DNA of 64,000 bases from Paraburkholderia sp. BL10I2N1 (GCF_004361815.1 NZ_SNWA01000003.1:496001-560000), one strand, 5' to 3'. Counted from the first letter of the stretch, positions 37,836 through 46,538 are shown. Program-made: numbers and translations. The notes: generated by a model from the sequence alone, not told the origin.

Positions 37836-40832
37836 GTGCCAGTCAGTTTTGTCACCGCCGATCAACGGGACGGCTATGGTCGCTATGACGGTTCGCCGTC
37901 GCCGGAAGAGCTGACCCGCTATTTCCATCTGGACGACGCGGATCGCGTGCTCATCGGGCGGTGTCGCGGCGCTCATAATCGCCTCGGATTCGCCTTGCAA
38001 CTCTGTACGGTGCGATTTCTCGGCACCTTTCTCGACGATCCGGTCGCCGTACCCGACACGGTGATCGCGACGCTCGCGCGTCAGTTACATATCGATGACG
38101 TTGATCTGGCCGCCTACCGTGACGGCAAGCAGCGCTGGAACCACACCGTCGAGATCCGCCAGCATTCCGGCTACCGCGCATTCTCGGATGCTGTCGTTGG
38201 TTTTCGGCTTTCGCGCTGGCTGTATGCGTTGTGCTGGACAGGCACCGACCGGCCCGGCGCGCTGTTCGAGCGCGCAACCGGCTGGCTGCTTGCTCACAAG
38301 GTGCTGCTGCCTGGCGCGACGATGCTCGAAAGCTTTGTCGCACGCGTGCGCCAGCGCGTGGAGACACGACTGTGGCGCATGCTTGGCAGCGGTCTGAGTT
38401 ATGAAGCACGCGCGAATCTTGAGGCGTTGCTCTCCAGCGTGCCAGGCAGCCGGAGCTCCGTGCTCGACCGGTTGCGTAGCGGCCCGGTTGTCGTCAGCGG
38501 ACCTTCGCTGGTACGCTCGCTCGAACGTCTGGAGGCGGTGCGGGCGTTGGGCATCCGCCTGCCGATAGCGGCTCATATTCCGCCGACCCGGATTGCCGCG
38601 CTGGCGCGCTTTGCCAATACCTCGAAGGTCACAGCGATCGAGAGATTGCCGCCGGCGCGACGTCTCGCCACGCTCGTGGCCTTTGCCTACACACTTGAAG
38701 CGAGCGCGCAGGACGATGCGCTGGAGGTGCTCGAAGTCCTGCTCAGGGAGTTGTTCAACAATGCACAGAAAGCCGACCAGAAATCGCGCGTGCGCAGCCT
38801 GAAAGATCTCGACGCCTCGGCCATCAAGCTCGCTGGCGCCTGTACGTTCCTGCTTGATACCGACCTGCCGGCGAACAAGGTGCGCGATGCGGTGTTCAAG
38901 GAAATTCCACGGGATGAACTCCTCAACGCCCTGCAGGAGGTCAGCACGCTGGTTCGTCCGCCGCAGGATGTGTTCTATCGTGAATTGCAGGGACGTTACC
39001 GCTCCGTGCGACGCTTCCTGCCCGCGCTGCTTGAGCACATACATCTTGATGCAGGTCCAGCCGGGCGGGCGGTGGTTGAGGCGCTCAAATACCTGCACGT
39101 GATGGAGGTCGATCCGAAACGGGATGCCGAGCCTCCAATGGCGGTCGTGTCGAAATCCTGGCAGACGCACGTCGTGCCGAACGAGGGCGAGGTGGATCGG
39201 CGGGCCTATCTGTTCTGTACGCTGGATCAGTTGCGAGTCGCACTGCGTCGGCGTGACGTGTTGGCGGCACCAAGCTGGCGGTACGCCGATCCTCGCAAGG
39301 GTTTGCTGACGGCGGTCGAGTGGGACGTCGCCCGCCCCGTCGTTTACCGCTCGCTCGGGTACACAGCGAATCCGTCGGCGATGCTGGCTGCAATGGCGCA
39401 GGAGCTGGATCAGACCTACCGCGCCGTCGCGGCGCGCCTGCCTGACAATCCCTTCGTGCGTATCGAGGCCGATGGCGACAAACACGAACTGATATTGACG
39501 CCGCTCGACAAGATCGAGGAACCCGAGTCGCTTATCGCACTGCGTGCCATCGTGGCTGAACGGCTGCCGCGCGTCGATTTGCCAGAAATCATCCTGGAAA
39601 TTGCTGCGCGTACGGGTTTCAGCAAGGCTTTCACCCACATCAGCGAGCGTGAGTCGAGGGCCGACGATCTCACGACCAGTCTATGCGCTGTGCTGATTGC
39701 CGAGTCGTGCAACACCGGGTTCGAGCCCCTGGTCCGGCAGGATATGCCAGCGTTGCGTCGCGACCGGCTCGCGTGGGTTGCCCAGACCTATATTCGCGAC
39801 GACACCCTGTCTGCCGCGAACGCCATGCTGGTCGCAGCGCAGAATCAGATCGAACTGGCGCACATCTGGGGTGGTGGCGAAGTTGCGTCGGCCGACGGCA
39901 TGCGCTTCGTGGTGCCGGTGCGAACGGTTCATGCGGGCCCCAATCCGAAATACTATGGCGTCGGCCGCGGCGTCACGTACTACAACATGGTATCGGACCA
40001 GTTCACCGGCATGCATGGCATCCCGGTGCCGGGCACGCTGCGCGACAGCCTGGTACTGCTGACGGTGGTACTCGAACAGCAAACAGAACTGCAGCCGACA
40101 CAGATCATGACTGATACCGGTGCCTACACCGATATCATCTTCGGGTTGTTCCGCCTGCTCGGATATCGCTTCAGCCCACGCCTGGCCGATATGGGCGGCA
40201 CGCGGTTCTGGCGGATCGATCCGAGCGCTGACTATGGCGAACTCAACAAGATCGCACGACAGCGGGCGCGACTGTCAGTCATCGAGCCGCATCTGGACGA
40301 CATGCTGCGCCTCGCGGGCTCCCTGAAGCTGGGCAGGGTATCAGCCGCCGGTATCATGCGCACGTTGCAGGTCGGCGACCGGCAGACACAGTTGGCAAAG
40401 GCACTGGCCGAATTCGGCCGGATCGAGAAGACGCTGCACACGCTCACGTACATCGACGACGAGGCAAAACGCCGAAGCACGCTGATCCAGCTAAACCGAG
40501 GCGAAGCGCGCCATGGGTTAGCCAGAACCGTGTTTCATGGCAAGCGTGGCGAATTGCGCCAGCGGTACCGGGAAGGACAGGAAGACCAGTTGAGCGCGCT
40601 CGGACTGGTCGTCAACGTGATCGTGTTGTGGAACACCATCTACATGGAGGCCGTGTTGAAGCAGCTTCGCAGTGAAGGTTACCCGGTGCAGGACGAAGAT
40701 GTTGCTCGCCTGTCGCCGCTCATCCATGACCACGCCAACATGCTCGGCCGTTATTCGTTCGCCGTGCCGGAAGCAATCGTACGCGGAGAGTTAAGACCAC
40801 TCAGGAAGCCCGGCGACGATGCGAACGTCTGA
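37836..40832 (+). CDS. tnpA: Tn3-family transposase, Tn4651-like N-terminus
   Basis: The 998-residue transposase begins MPVSFVTADQRDGYGRYDGS, then the DUF4158-type YFHLDDADRVLIGRCRGAHN and LGFALQLCTVRFLGTF. The later acidic catalytic residues can be placed: Asp in IMTDTGAYTDIIFGLF and Glu in LNRGEARHGLARTVFHGK. An earlier Asp is in VASADGMRFVVPV. The start is GTG at 37836. The frame is intact. Its right end probably ends near 40893 and has cut a LysR gene. Its N-terminus fits the group whose resolution genes are tnpS/tnpT, which lie 14 kb to the left beyond the DMSP genes. Confidence 0.92.
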   Translation: MPVSFVTADQRDGYGRYDGSPSPEELTRYFHLDDADRVLIGRCRGAHNRLGFALQLCTVRFLGTFLDDPVAVPDTVIATLARQLHIDDVDLAAYRDGKQRWNHTVEIRQHSGYRAFSDAVVGFRLSRWLYALCWTGTDRPGALFERATGWLLAHKVLLPGATMLESFVARVRQRVETRLWRMLGSGLSYEARANLEALLSSVPGSRSSVLDRLRSGPVVVSGPSLVRSLERLEAVRALGIRLPIAAHIPPTRIAALARFANTSKVTAIERLPPARRLATLVAFAYTLEASAQDDALEVLEVLLRELFNNAQKADQKSRVRSLKDLDASAIKLAGACTFLLDTDLPANKVRDAVFKEIPRDELLNALQEVSTLVRPPQDVFYRELQGRYRSVRRFLPALLEHIHLDAGPAGRAVVEALKYLHVMEVDPKRDAEPPMAVVSKSWQTHVVPNEGEVDRRAYLFCTLDQLRVALRRRDVLAAPSWRYADPRKGLLTAVEWDVARPVVYRSLGYTANPSAMLAAMAQELDQTYRAVAARLPDNPFVRIEADGDKHELILTPLDKIEEPESLIALRAIVAERLPRVDLPEIILEIAARTGFSKAFTHISERESRADDLTTSLCAVLIAESCNTGFEPLVRQDMPALRRDRLAWVAQTYIRDDTLSAANAMLVAAQNQIELAHIWGGGEVASADGMRFVVPVRTVHAGPNPKYYGVGRGVTYYNMVSDQFTGMHGIPVPGTLRDSLVLLTVVLEQQTELQPTQIMTDTGAYTDIIFGLFRLLGYRFSPRLADMGGTRFWRIDPSADYGELNKIARQRARLSVIEPHLDDMLRLAGSLKLGRVSAAGIMRTLQVGDRQTQLAKALAEFGRIEKTLHTLTYIDDEAKRRSTLIQLNRGEARHGLARTVFHGKRGELRQRYREGQEDQLSALGLVVNVIVLWNTIYMEAVLKQLRSEGYPVQDEDVARLSPLIHDHANMLGRYSFAVPEAIVRGELRPLRKPGDDANV

Positions 40833-40975
40833 CGGGCCGTCAAGGCTCGCAGTTTTCGCGCTGGCCGTTTGTTTTTGCCGTCGCCTTATTCCCTGAAATA
40901 GGCTTTCCGCGAATTTATATAACCTCAAAGCTTAAAGGGGTTTTCTGTTCCGTTACTCCTCGTACCCCGATTTCG

Positions 40976-41311
40976 GGGATCGAACTGGCTCGGTGCGGGC
41001 CCGCCCAGACGTGGGAGCTGCATGGTCCTGAAGGACAGCGTACCGCTGTCGCGTATCGGCTTCGCATACGTTGCGACGATGCATTGATGGTCCGTTCATG
41101 CGTGCTTGCCGGCAGCGGCGTGGCCGCGTTGCCACTACCCCTTTGCCGCTCCGATCTCGAGCAAGGCCGGCTCGTGCGCGTCTTGCCTGACTGGCATATT
41201 CGCTCCGGCACGCTCAGCATCGCGCTGCCGTCGCGACAGGGCTTGACACCCGCTGTGCGGGCGACCGTCGGCTTTCTCGTCAGCGCACTACCCGCGTATC
41301 TGAGTGACTAG
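40976..41311 (+). pseudogene. C-terminal fragment of a LysR-family regulator
   Basis: About 111 codons encode the end of a LysR effector domain: QTWELHGPEGQRTAVAYRLR, ALMVRSCVLAGSGVAALPLP, DLEQGRLVRVLPDW and a normal C-terminus before TAG. The DNA-binding domain is missing. The fragment starts just beyond the transposon at 37.4-40.9 kb, which most simply means that insertion or an associated deletion removed the 5' part. No matching N-terminal piece is visible left of the transposon. Confidence 0.82.
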
Positions 41312-41329
41312 CCAGTGCTCTCATTTTTC

Positions 41330-41470
41330 CGGGCGGCCCAAGCGCACATGCAAGCGATGTGTAGATAGGTAACTGTCCGCGAGCCTTTCGTAACGCGTGG
41401 AGATTCAGCGAAAAGGCTTGATGCGGTTGATGAAGCGCTCGGCGACATTGCGCGAGCGCTGCAGCGTGGA
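41330..41470 (-). mobile_element. 3' remnant of an IS5-family insertion sequence
   Basis: The reverse strand reads RNVAERFINRIKPFR, a stop, then ISTRYERLADSYL. This matches the C-terminus of IS5-type transposases (RNVVERFFNRIK...RIATRYDKLA...Y). The catalytic core is absent and a stop interrupts the tail, so the element is dead. It adds to the scrapyard of IS debris right of the second Tn3 element. Confidence 0.65.
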
Positions 41471-41604
41471 CAAGCGTTCAACATCCGTGCAAGCGGCTGC
41501 TTTAGAGGGCGATATGGAGTCCTGCTCACGCAATCAAAATTCCACAACCCTTTCAGCAATGCACGAATGAGCTGCAACACGGGGCCACGCCCGTCCTTGC
41601 GCAC

Positions 41605-42081
41605 TTATTCCTGTCCAGCCACCGCACGCAAGATTGTCGGGACCTGCTTTAACGGAGCGTACAGATTGGCGGCGATCCCGTATCCATTTGCCAATTCTTG
41701 TGTGACGTCCTGATAGTCGACATGCACGCCGTGTTGATCGTCTTCCCAGATGACGGCCCTGAGGGGCAATTGCAATGCAGCATGCGGATTCCTCTGCATG
41801 ATCGGGGTTCCCGCCTTCGGATTGCCGAACAGAAAGAGCCTCGTGGGACGTAAGGTGGTGCCCGCCTGCACAGCAGCGCTGCTCTGGTCGATGTCTGCAA
41901 ACAAGGTTACGCCATGTGCCGCGAGGTTTTCCTTGAGGCGGGATACGGTTGTCTGAAAATCGTAGCGACTCTGAATTGTGGTAACAGAACCAGGCAATGT
42001 GCTCGTAGTCTCGGCGTGGGTCACGGCGGGCACCATCCAGCAAAGGACAAGAAGAGAAAGGTGATTCAAGCAGCGCTTCAT
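41605..42081 (-). CDS. Exported DUF302-domain protein
   Basis: The 158-residue protein has a Sec signal peptide (about 1-23, LSLLVLCWMVPAVTHA) and then a DUF302 domain: TVSRLKENLAAHGVTLFADI, LRPTRLFLFGNPKAGTPIMQ and LQLPLRAVIWEDDQHGVHV. The family is a small alpha/beta fold found in the periplasm or fused to other modules; its function is not established. No operon partner is present. The frame is intact despite damaged genes on both sides. Confidence 0.82.
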   Translation of the reverse strand: MKRCLNHLSLLVLCWMVPAVTHAETTSTLPGSVTTIQSRYDFQTTVSRLKENLAAHGVTLFADIDQSSAAVQAGTTLRPTRLFLFGNPKAGTPIMQRNPHAALQLPLRAVIWEDDQHGVHVDYQDVTQELANGYGIAANLYAPLKQVPTILRAVAGQE

Positions 42082-42299
42082 TTCAGTTCCGGCAAGGGCG
42101 ACCCACAGAGTCTACCTCGGGCTCGGGCGGGGAACAACGCATCGCGGACCAACCGGCAGCCACCGATCGCTCAAAAACCATGCACGCCCCTGCCCCGCCG
42201 TTGAAGCTGGCCAGGGTCATTTCACGTCTGAAATGCTGGGTTACCGATTTCGACCATTTGACTCATTTCCAGCAGGACCTGGACTGCATGCTCTTCCTG

Positions 42300-42550
42300 T
42301 CATTCAGAGAGATTGCGCCGGGCCGGATCCTGACTGATCGAATTCGCGAATCGTCGCTCAGGCAGAAGCTCGCCGACGGCAAGAGCGAGCAGGAGGGGCT
42401 CGTCGAACTCGCCGCAGAAGTGCCATTGAAGCGGATCGGTCAGCTCGAAGAACTCGGTGCGCTGGTCGCCTCCTGGCCTCTGGACGCGCCAGCTACATCA
42501 ACGGTGCGACCATCGAAGTGGGTGGCGGACTGGGAAACGGGATCCTCTGA
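42300..42550 (+). pseudogene. 3' fragment of a short-chain dehydrogenase with a frameshift
   Basis: IAPGRILTDRIRESS, then LAAEVPLKRIGQLEELGALV is a typical C-terminal third of a 3-oxoacyl-ACP-reductase-like SDR. One base is missing at about 42474. The continuation in the next frame, ASGRASYINGATIEVGGGLG, completes the family ending at TGA 42548-42550. The Rossmann half is absent. It ends about 230 bases before the tmRNA gene. Confidence 0.8.
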
Positions 42551-42778
42551 GCCTTTGAAACGGCGCCACGAACAACATGGATCAAGTGCGTTGTCGCCTG
42601 CACGACGCCGGCCACAATGGTCCGACATACGCACCGGGACCGCGTTCAGCGTCGATGTTGGCGATCGAGCAAGATATTTCCAACCTGGAGCGACAGCACG
42701 GTATCAAGACAAGAATACGCCCTTGAGTAAATTGCTTCGCATTTCTGAGCGCCTGCCAGAAGAGTTGACGGTAAAGTG

Positions 42779-43105
42779 AGCCCCACCATCGCAAGGTGGT
42801 GATTGCTGTAACTCCTTTGACGTGAAGGCGTACTGGACGCGGGTTCGATTCCCGCCACCTCCACCAGATGACGCGTTTGGCAGAAGCGCCATCTGATGGG
42901 GGTGTCCCGGTTTCGACAGGGCGAGATAGCGAAGAAGGCAGCAGGAAAGGTGACCGACCTAACCGGCACAAATCCGTAACTGCAAATGATGGCAGCTACA
43001 CCTTGAGAGCTAACGGCTAACATCCGGTTTTGCTTCTCCGAGTTGCCGCCCCATCGCGCAAGTGATGCTTGGGAACAGAAAGGGCGGCCCCATCGTCGAT
43101 GCAGT
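42779..43105 (+). ncRNA. ssrA: Circularly permuted (two-piece) tmRNA
   Basis: The acceptor half comes first: a hairpin CCACC/GGTGG (42783-42799), the T-arm GCGGG-TTCGATT-CCCGC (42839-42855), then CACCTCC and ACCA to 42866. A 31-base spacer (42867-42897) follows, able to pair GATG.CGC with GCG.CATC. The coding half starts GGGGGTG at 42898, which pairs with CACCTCC to form the acceptor stem (one G-U). AACCGG (42961-42966) and CCGGTT (43024-43029) pair around the tag frame 42982-43020. The tag reads ANDGSYTLRANG and stop. Usual tags end in ALAA-like residues; this one does not. The 3' limit of the coding piece (about 43105, after a GCCGCCC/GGGCGGC stem) is estimated. Confidence 0.88.
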
Positions 43106-43268
43106 GAAACCGGGCGCATTAAATGGCTGCGTCGCCGGACCAGCGTAACCGGCACCCCACTCCGATCAGCCAGGCGATCAGTTGCCGTGAGACTTCGCTT
43201 CACCGAGGACAAAGCATGACTGAAGCAATCTGGGGGCGCGCTCTGTTCAAGGTCGGAACTATTGTCGA

Positions 43269-43745
43269 TTGGATCAACACCTGTTTGGCGCTTTGAACAT
43301 GGTCGAATACTCCGAAGAAGAGGGGCGGGAATTCATCACGCGACGGTTGCGGGTATTCGCCGTGGCACCGCGACAAGCGGCCCAACTCTGCCGGTCCCTG
43401 CTCAAGGACGAAGAAGTTTCCGGGCTGGTTCCGTGGATGGATGGAAAGTCCGCGAAGGAACTCGATCAGGAGACACTTCGGATCGAACTCCTCTGTGCGG
43501 CCGGTGGTTTGAATGTCTGGGCGATTCAACTGCTCGAAGATCAGGTCATCGTTGGCGCGATCATTGAAACGTCGTCGCTCGCGGGCAGCAATGTGGAAGC
43601 GATTCTCGGGAGGGACTGCTGGGGGCATGGGTTCGCGGATGAGGCGCTCGCTCCGGTACTGCATTGGGTGGCGTCGTGAATCAGCGAGATGCGTGCAGAC
43701 TGGCGATCGAGAAAAACTCGCTCCTCGTTGAAGACTTCATATGTC
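43269..43745 (+). pseudogene. Damaged GNAT-family acetyltransferase
   Basis: From ATG 43269 the frame gives EFITRRLRVFAVAPRQAAQL, VGAIIETSSLAGSNVEAIL and GRDCWGHGFADEALAPVLHW, the last being the acetyl-CoA-binding region of RimJ/RimL-type GNAT enzymes. It stops at 43679. The expected next segment appears in another frame as NQRDACRLAIEKNSLLVEDF, but the roughly 20 residues normally between are missing. The gene has therefore suffered a deletion and frameshift. Start at the in-frame ATG 43299 is equally possible. Confidence 0.65.
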
Positions 43746-43971
43746 TTCACGTATCAACATTTTCGGCACCCGGCGGCGCAATGCGCGTGATGGCAGCGGC
43801 AGTAACAGAATTCTTCGCATGCATTCCTGGATAAGGCCTCACCCGGCAGATTTATTTTGCTAAGCCAATAGCGTCGAAGCCGATCGACATCAAGACAAAC
43901 GGCCTGCTTCGCGTGAACTCTCATTCGCCCGTCTGAGCGTTCACGCGCTTGTCGAGCCTAGCCGAGCGTGG

Positions 43972-44925
43972 TCATCCCAACCGTGACTCGACTGCGCCAT
44001 TGCCGGAACGGTAGCCATCGCGTGCCAGCTTGATAACCGCCTCGTATTCGTAGGGACCGACTTTCTTCGGAGCGTGCCTGACTTTATGTCCCGGCTTCTT
44101 TTTCGGACCGTTCATCGCATCGACGAGTGCGTCGTTGTCGAGTGGGGCAAGGCTCTTGTCGGTCTTGAGATGATGGTTCACCAGATCTTGCACGATGGTC
44201 TGTTTGTGTGCGTCGTGGACGTTCTGATCGGCGAGCACTTCCATGAATCTGTCGAATGCTTCGGCGTATTCAGGGCGTTTCGGATCTCTGTTGTAGTCCT
44301 TTCGCGTATTGCGGATGCCCTTTGCAGCTTCATACGGCCATTTCCATAGTCCAGTTCGCGGCTCGTCCACGAACGCAAAAATGCCATCGATCATCGCGTA
44401 CACGGGGGTTAGCGGCACAGACATGGTTCCCATAACAATGTCGCAGGCTTGTCTATCGCGAAGTTTCGCCTTCTGCTCCGGTGTATGCCTGCGGATACCG
44501 GCGTCTTGAACCGTCAACCAGAATTGAACCGCTCTTTTGGGGTCGACCGGGTGTGAGTTCTCCGATCCGGTGAACATCTCTTCGAGGCGAGCAGAGATGC
44601 TCGCTCGCGTCTCTTTGCCTAACGTTTTAACATATCGATAGAGGTTGGTTGAATGCTTGCTAAGCGCGAGCCCGTGGTTATCGTCTTGATGCAATTTGTC
44701 CATCCGGGCAATATGCTCGTCTATAACGGCTGCTAATTCGCTCTCCGAAGTGATGGCGACTGCCACTACGCTCCTGTTTAGTGGTTGGAGTCCTGCCACT
44801 AGCGCGTCATCGCGGGTGGCAGGGGAAGTGCTGCGGCTGGGTGGAGGCGTATCTTCGTTGAGGTCACGTGAGGAATCCGCGCAGCAAATTGAATTACTTG
44901 AATAATTTCTGGAAATCGTGGTCAT
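43972..44925 (-). CDS. Unknown protein, candidate type III secretion effector
   Basis: I do not recognise this 317-residue protein. The first 50 residues (MTTISRNYSSNS..., then DTPPPSRSTSPATRDD) are rich in Ser, Thr, Asn and Pro and poor in hydrophobic residues, as in type III secretion signals. The rest is soluble and mostly helical, ending in a Lys-rich region (NGPKKKPGHKVRHAPKKVG) that could act in a host nucleus. ATG 44925 is chosen because AGGAG lies seven bases upstream; a longer frame adds ten residues. A perfect PIP box stands at the right distance upstream. Codon use is less GC-rich than its surroundings, which suggests transfer. Confidence 0.6.
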   Translation of the reverse strand: MTTISRNYSSNSICCADSSRDLNEDTPPPSRSTSPATRDDALVAGLQPLNRSVVAVAITSESELAAVIDEHIARMDKLHQDDNHGLALSKHSTNLYRYVKTLGKETRASISARLEEMFTGSENSHPVDPKRAVQFWLTVQDAGIRRHTPEQKAKLRDRQACDIVMGTMSVPLTPVYAMIDGIFAFVDEPRTGLWKWPYEAAKGIRNTRKDYNRDPKRPEYAEAFDRFMEVLADQNVHDAHKQTIVQDLVNHHLKTDKSLAPLDNDALVDAMNGPKKKPGHKVRHAPKKVGPYEYEAVIKLARDGYRSGNGAVESRLG

Positions 44926-44955
44926 TTGCAGCTCCTGAGGTAATGAGATTTCCAA

Positions 44956-45017
44956 AGTTTGAACGAAACCGATAACTCCTGACGCCCAATGCGCGAATTC
45001 CTATTCGTAAAAGCGAA
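44956..45017 (-). promoter_or_regulatory. PIP / hrpII box with matching -10 element
   Basis: The reverse strand reads TTCGC (45017-45013), 15 bases, TTCGC (44997-44993), then after 31 bases CAAACT (44961-44956), which fits YANNNT. This is the exact plant-inducible-promoter layout used by HrpX in Xanthomonas; it also satisfies TTCG-N16-TTCG, the hrpII box of HrpB in Ralstonia. The translation start is 31 bases further on. A chance match in this window is possible but unlikely with all three spacings correct. Otherwise 44926-45251 holds nothing I can identify. Confidence 0.75.
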
Positions 45018-45251
45018 GCTATCGTGGCACGTGGATTTTCCAAAACATTTCAGATTCGACTCGCGCGTGCGGAGGAGCGGATCGGCAGCGGCGGTCGCCC
45101 CGTGTCTTGTCTATGAAACAAGGGGGCGCCGCGTTGGTGGCCGTTGGTTTTCTGGTGGCGACATACTGGCTTTTGAAAGAATTGAGGCCCCCAGGTCGCC
45201 TCAATCTTCCATCGACCTTTCGCCGCTTCAATGGAAAAGCATTTTCAAGAT

Positions 45252-45464
45252 CTATACCCAATGGTAGGGAGAATTCGGGTCGTGTGGCGGAGTTGGGAGT
45301 TCAGATTCAGATTCATGTTTAGCCGGAGCTAGGTGCGGATTGTTTTCGGCATCAAATTCCCCATTGGAATTGGGTATGAGATAGTACGAATCTATGATTT
45401 GATCGATGGGTGGTTGTGATTTTTGGTGTGCTTCGGAATGCGCGTATTCATCAACAGCGGGCAT
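45252..45464 (-). CDS. Small unknown polar protein
   Basis: A 70-codon frame with many Ser, Pro, His and acidic residues (EAHQKSQPPIDQIIDSYYLI, then NSNGEFDAEN) and no membrane span. It lies 36 bases after the next small gene on the same strand. Both contain NS-x-GEFD. The ribosome-binding site is weak. It could be a separate small secreted protein or the tail of a broken gene. Low base GC for this window. Confidence 0.4.
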   Translation of the reverse strand: MPAVDEYAHSEAHQKSQPPIDQIIDSYYLIPNSNGEFDAENNPHLAPAKHESESELPTPPHDPNSPYHWV

Positions 45465-45500
45465 GTTACGAACCGCTTTATGTGCCTTTGATTTAAATTT

Positions 45501-45677
45501 TCATGACGCTGCCTTTACCAGACCGCCAAGTACTTCTGATACATTTAATTTATTACTGCCTTCCAGATTTTTGACCTTCTTTTCTGGATCCTCATCAAAC
45601 TCTCCGTGGGAGTTAAATGAGGAAAGAGACTCAACTGAGGAACGGGAAGAGTTAGATGAATGACGTTCAATTGGCAT
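45501..45677 (-). CDS. Small Ser-rich unknown protein
   Basis: A 58-codon frame starting MPIERHSSNSSRSSVESLSS, very rich in Ser/Asn at its N-terminus, then NSHGEFDEDPEKKVKNLEGS. AAGGA lies eight bases before the ATG. The Ser-rich start recalls type III secreted proteins, but no PIP box is seen in front of it. It heads a pair with the small frame at 45252. Function unknown; coding status is likely but not certain. Confidence 0.45.
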   Translation of the reverse strand: MPIERHSSNSSRSSVESLSSFNSHGEFDEDPEKKVKNLEGSNKLNVSEVLGGLVKAAS

Positions 45678-46112
45678 GCTAGTTTCCTTGTGAAATTAAT
45701 CGCTCTTGTCCAGCCGAATCAAGAGATTCGAGTGTTCTCTGAACTCGTCAGTTTTCCAACCCAATCAAGGGGCCAGGAAGCGATGAACAGCCGACCAGTT
45801 CCACGCGCTGTCCACCTCAAGGCGCGTCAAAATGCAGTCACTCCCGCAGCAGTGACCTCCGCCCAAACGCCAGATAGCGCGACAGTTCGCTCCGCGTAGA
45901 AGCGGTCCGGTTTCCGCAGCCACGACTTCCGTTCACCGAATCTTGGGTTGTCACAAGGTAACAGGTGTCGCCGCGCCCCAGGTGTAAGCAACTGTAGACG
46001 CGGTTACTGCTTGTGAGCGCCCCGACAACCTGGTTCGTGAGGACGAACACTTTTTCGCGGCTTGGTCTGTGATGTCCAACGAGGCGAGGTTGGGGAACGA
46101 TATCGATGGATT
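45678..46112. other. Gene-free stretch between small genes and IS110 debris
   Basis: No frame here has a recognisable protein or a good start. It probably contains the promoter of the small genes and decayed IS sequence. Confidence 0.4.
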
Positions 46113-46372
46113 TCAGAGGGTTTGCGCCGTTGGGGTAGTCTGGAAACCAGGCGCAGTAGCGCGGCGCCTGAGCGCCTCGATGCTGCGCTGGCGCTGCTGT
46201 TCTTCGTAGCGCTGCTGTTCTTCGTAGCGCTGCTGCCCCTCGTTGACGAAGGCTTCGCCACGTGTGAGCATGAAGTACACCATTCGCGCGTACTCAATGG
46301 TGGGCGGACGCGGGCAATGTGGAGGATTGCCGACGGTGCCGGGCCGTCGTGCTCAGGACTGCGAGGATGCAC
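46113..46372 (-). pseudogene. C-terminal remnant of an IS110-family transposase
   Basis: The reverse strand encodes IEYARMVYFMLTRGEAFV, then GQQRYEEQQRYEEQQRQRSI and LRRRATAPGFQ before a stop at 46113-46115. IS110 transposases end with ARLIYxMLTKGxxYVDQGQxxYEExYRxR...LxxRAxxLGF. A frameshift lies near 46305. The 18-base tandem copies at about 46193-46236 are the repeated RYEEQQ codons. The catalytic DEDD domain is missing. Confidence 0.7.
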
Positions 46373-46538
46373 TGGCGCGGGCCGGCCCTTCCTCTATGCG
46401 CAAATCGAGATTCGCGAGATGCTCGCGGACGGCTCGATCGACATCCTCGGCAAGTTTGGCGACCTGTGCCACGCGGAATTCGCGTCGCTGCGCGCCCAGC
46501 AGTTCTGAAACCCGCTCACGAGCCGCTCATTTCCCCAT

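Noticed and set aside
42856..42904. tmRNA 3' end as an attachment-site duplication beside a one-piece ssrA
   Set aside because: No second 3' end (T-arm plus CCA) is found about 350 bases downstream of 42898, and the 5' and 3' halves pair with each other, so a permuted gene explains the order better.
42582..43212. Long reverse-strand frames including a WWRWRESNPRPV segment
   Set aside because: This is the well-known false translation of the tmRNA/tRNA 3' end in reverse; the stretch is the tmRNA gene.
45107..45322. Short hydrophobic forward-strand protein
   Set aside because: No ribosome-binding site, overlaps the opposite-strand small gene, and the second half looks non-coding.
46190..46240. 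18-base tandem repeat as a possible microsatellite or CRISPR-like unit
   Set aside because: The copies encode the repeated RYEEQQ of an IS110-type transposase tail; too few copies and no spacers.
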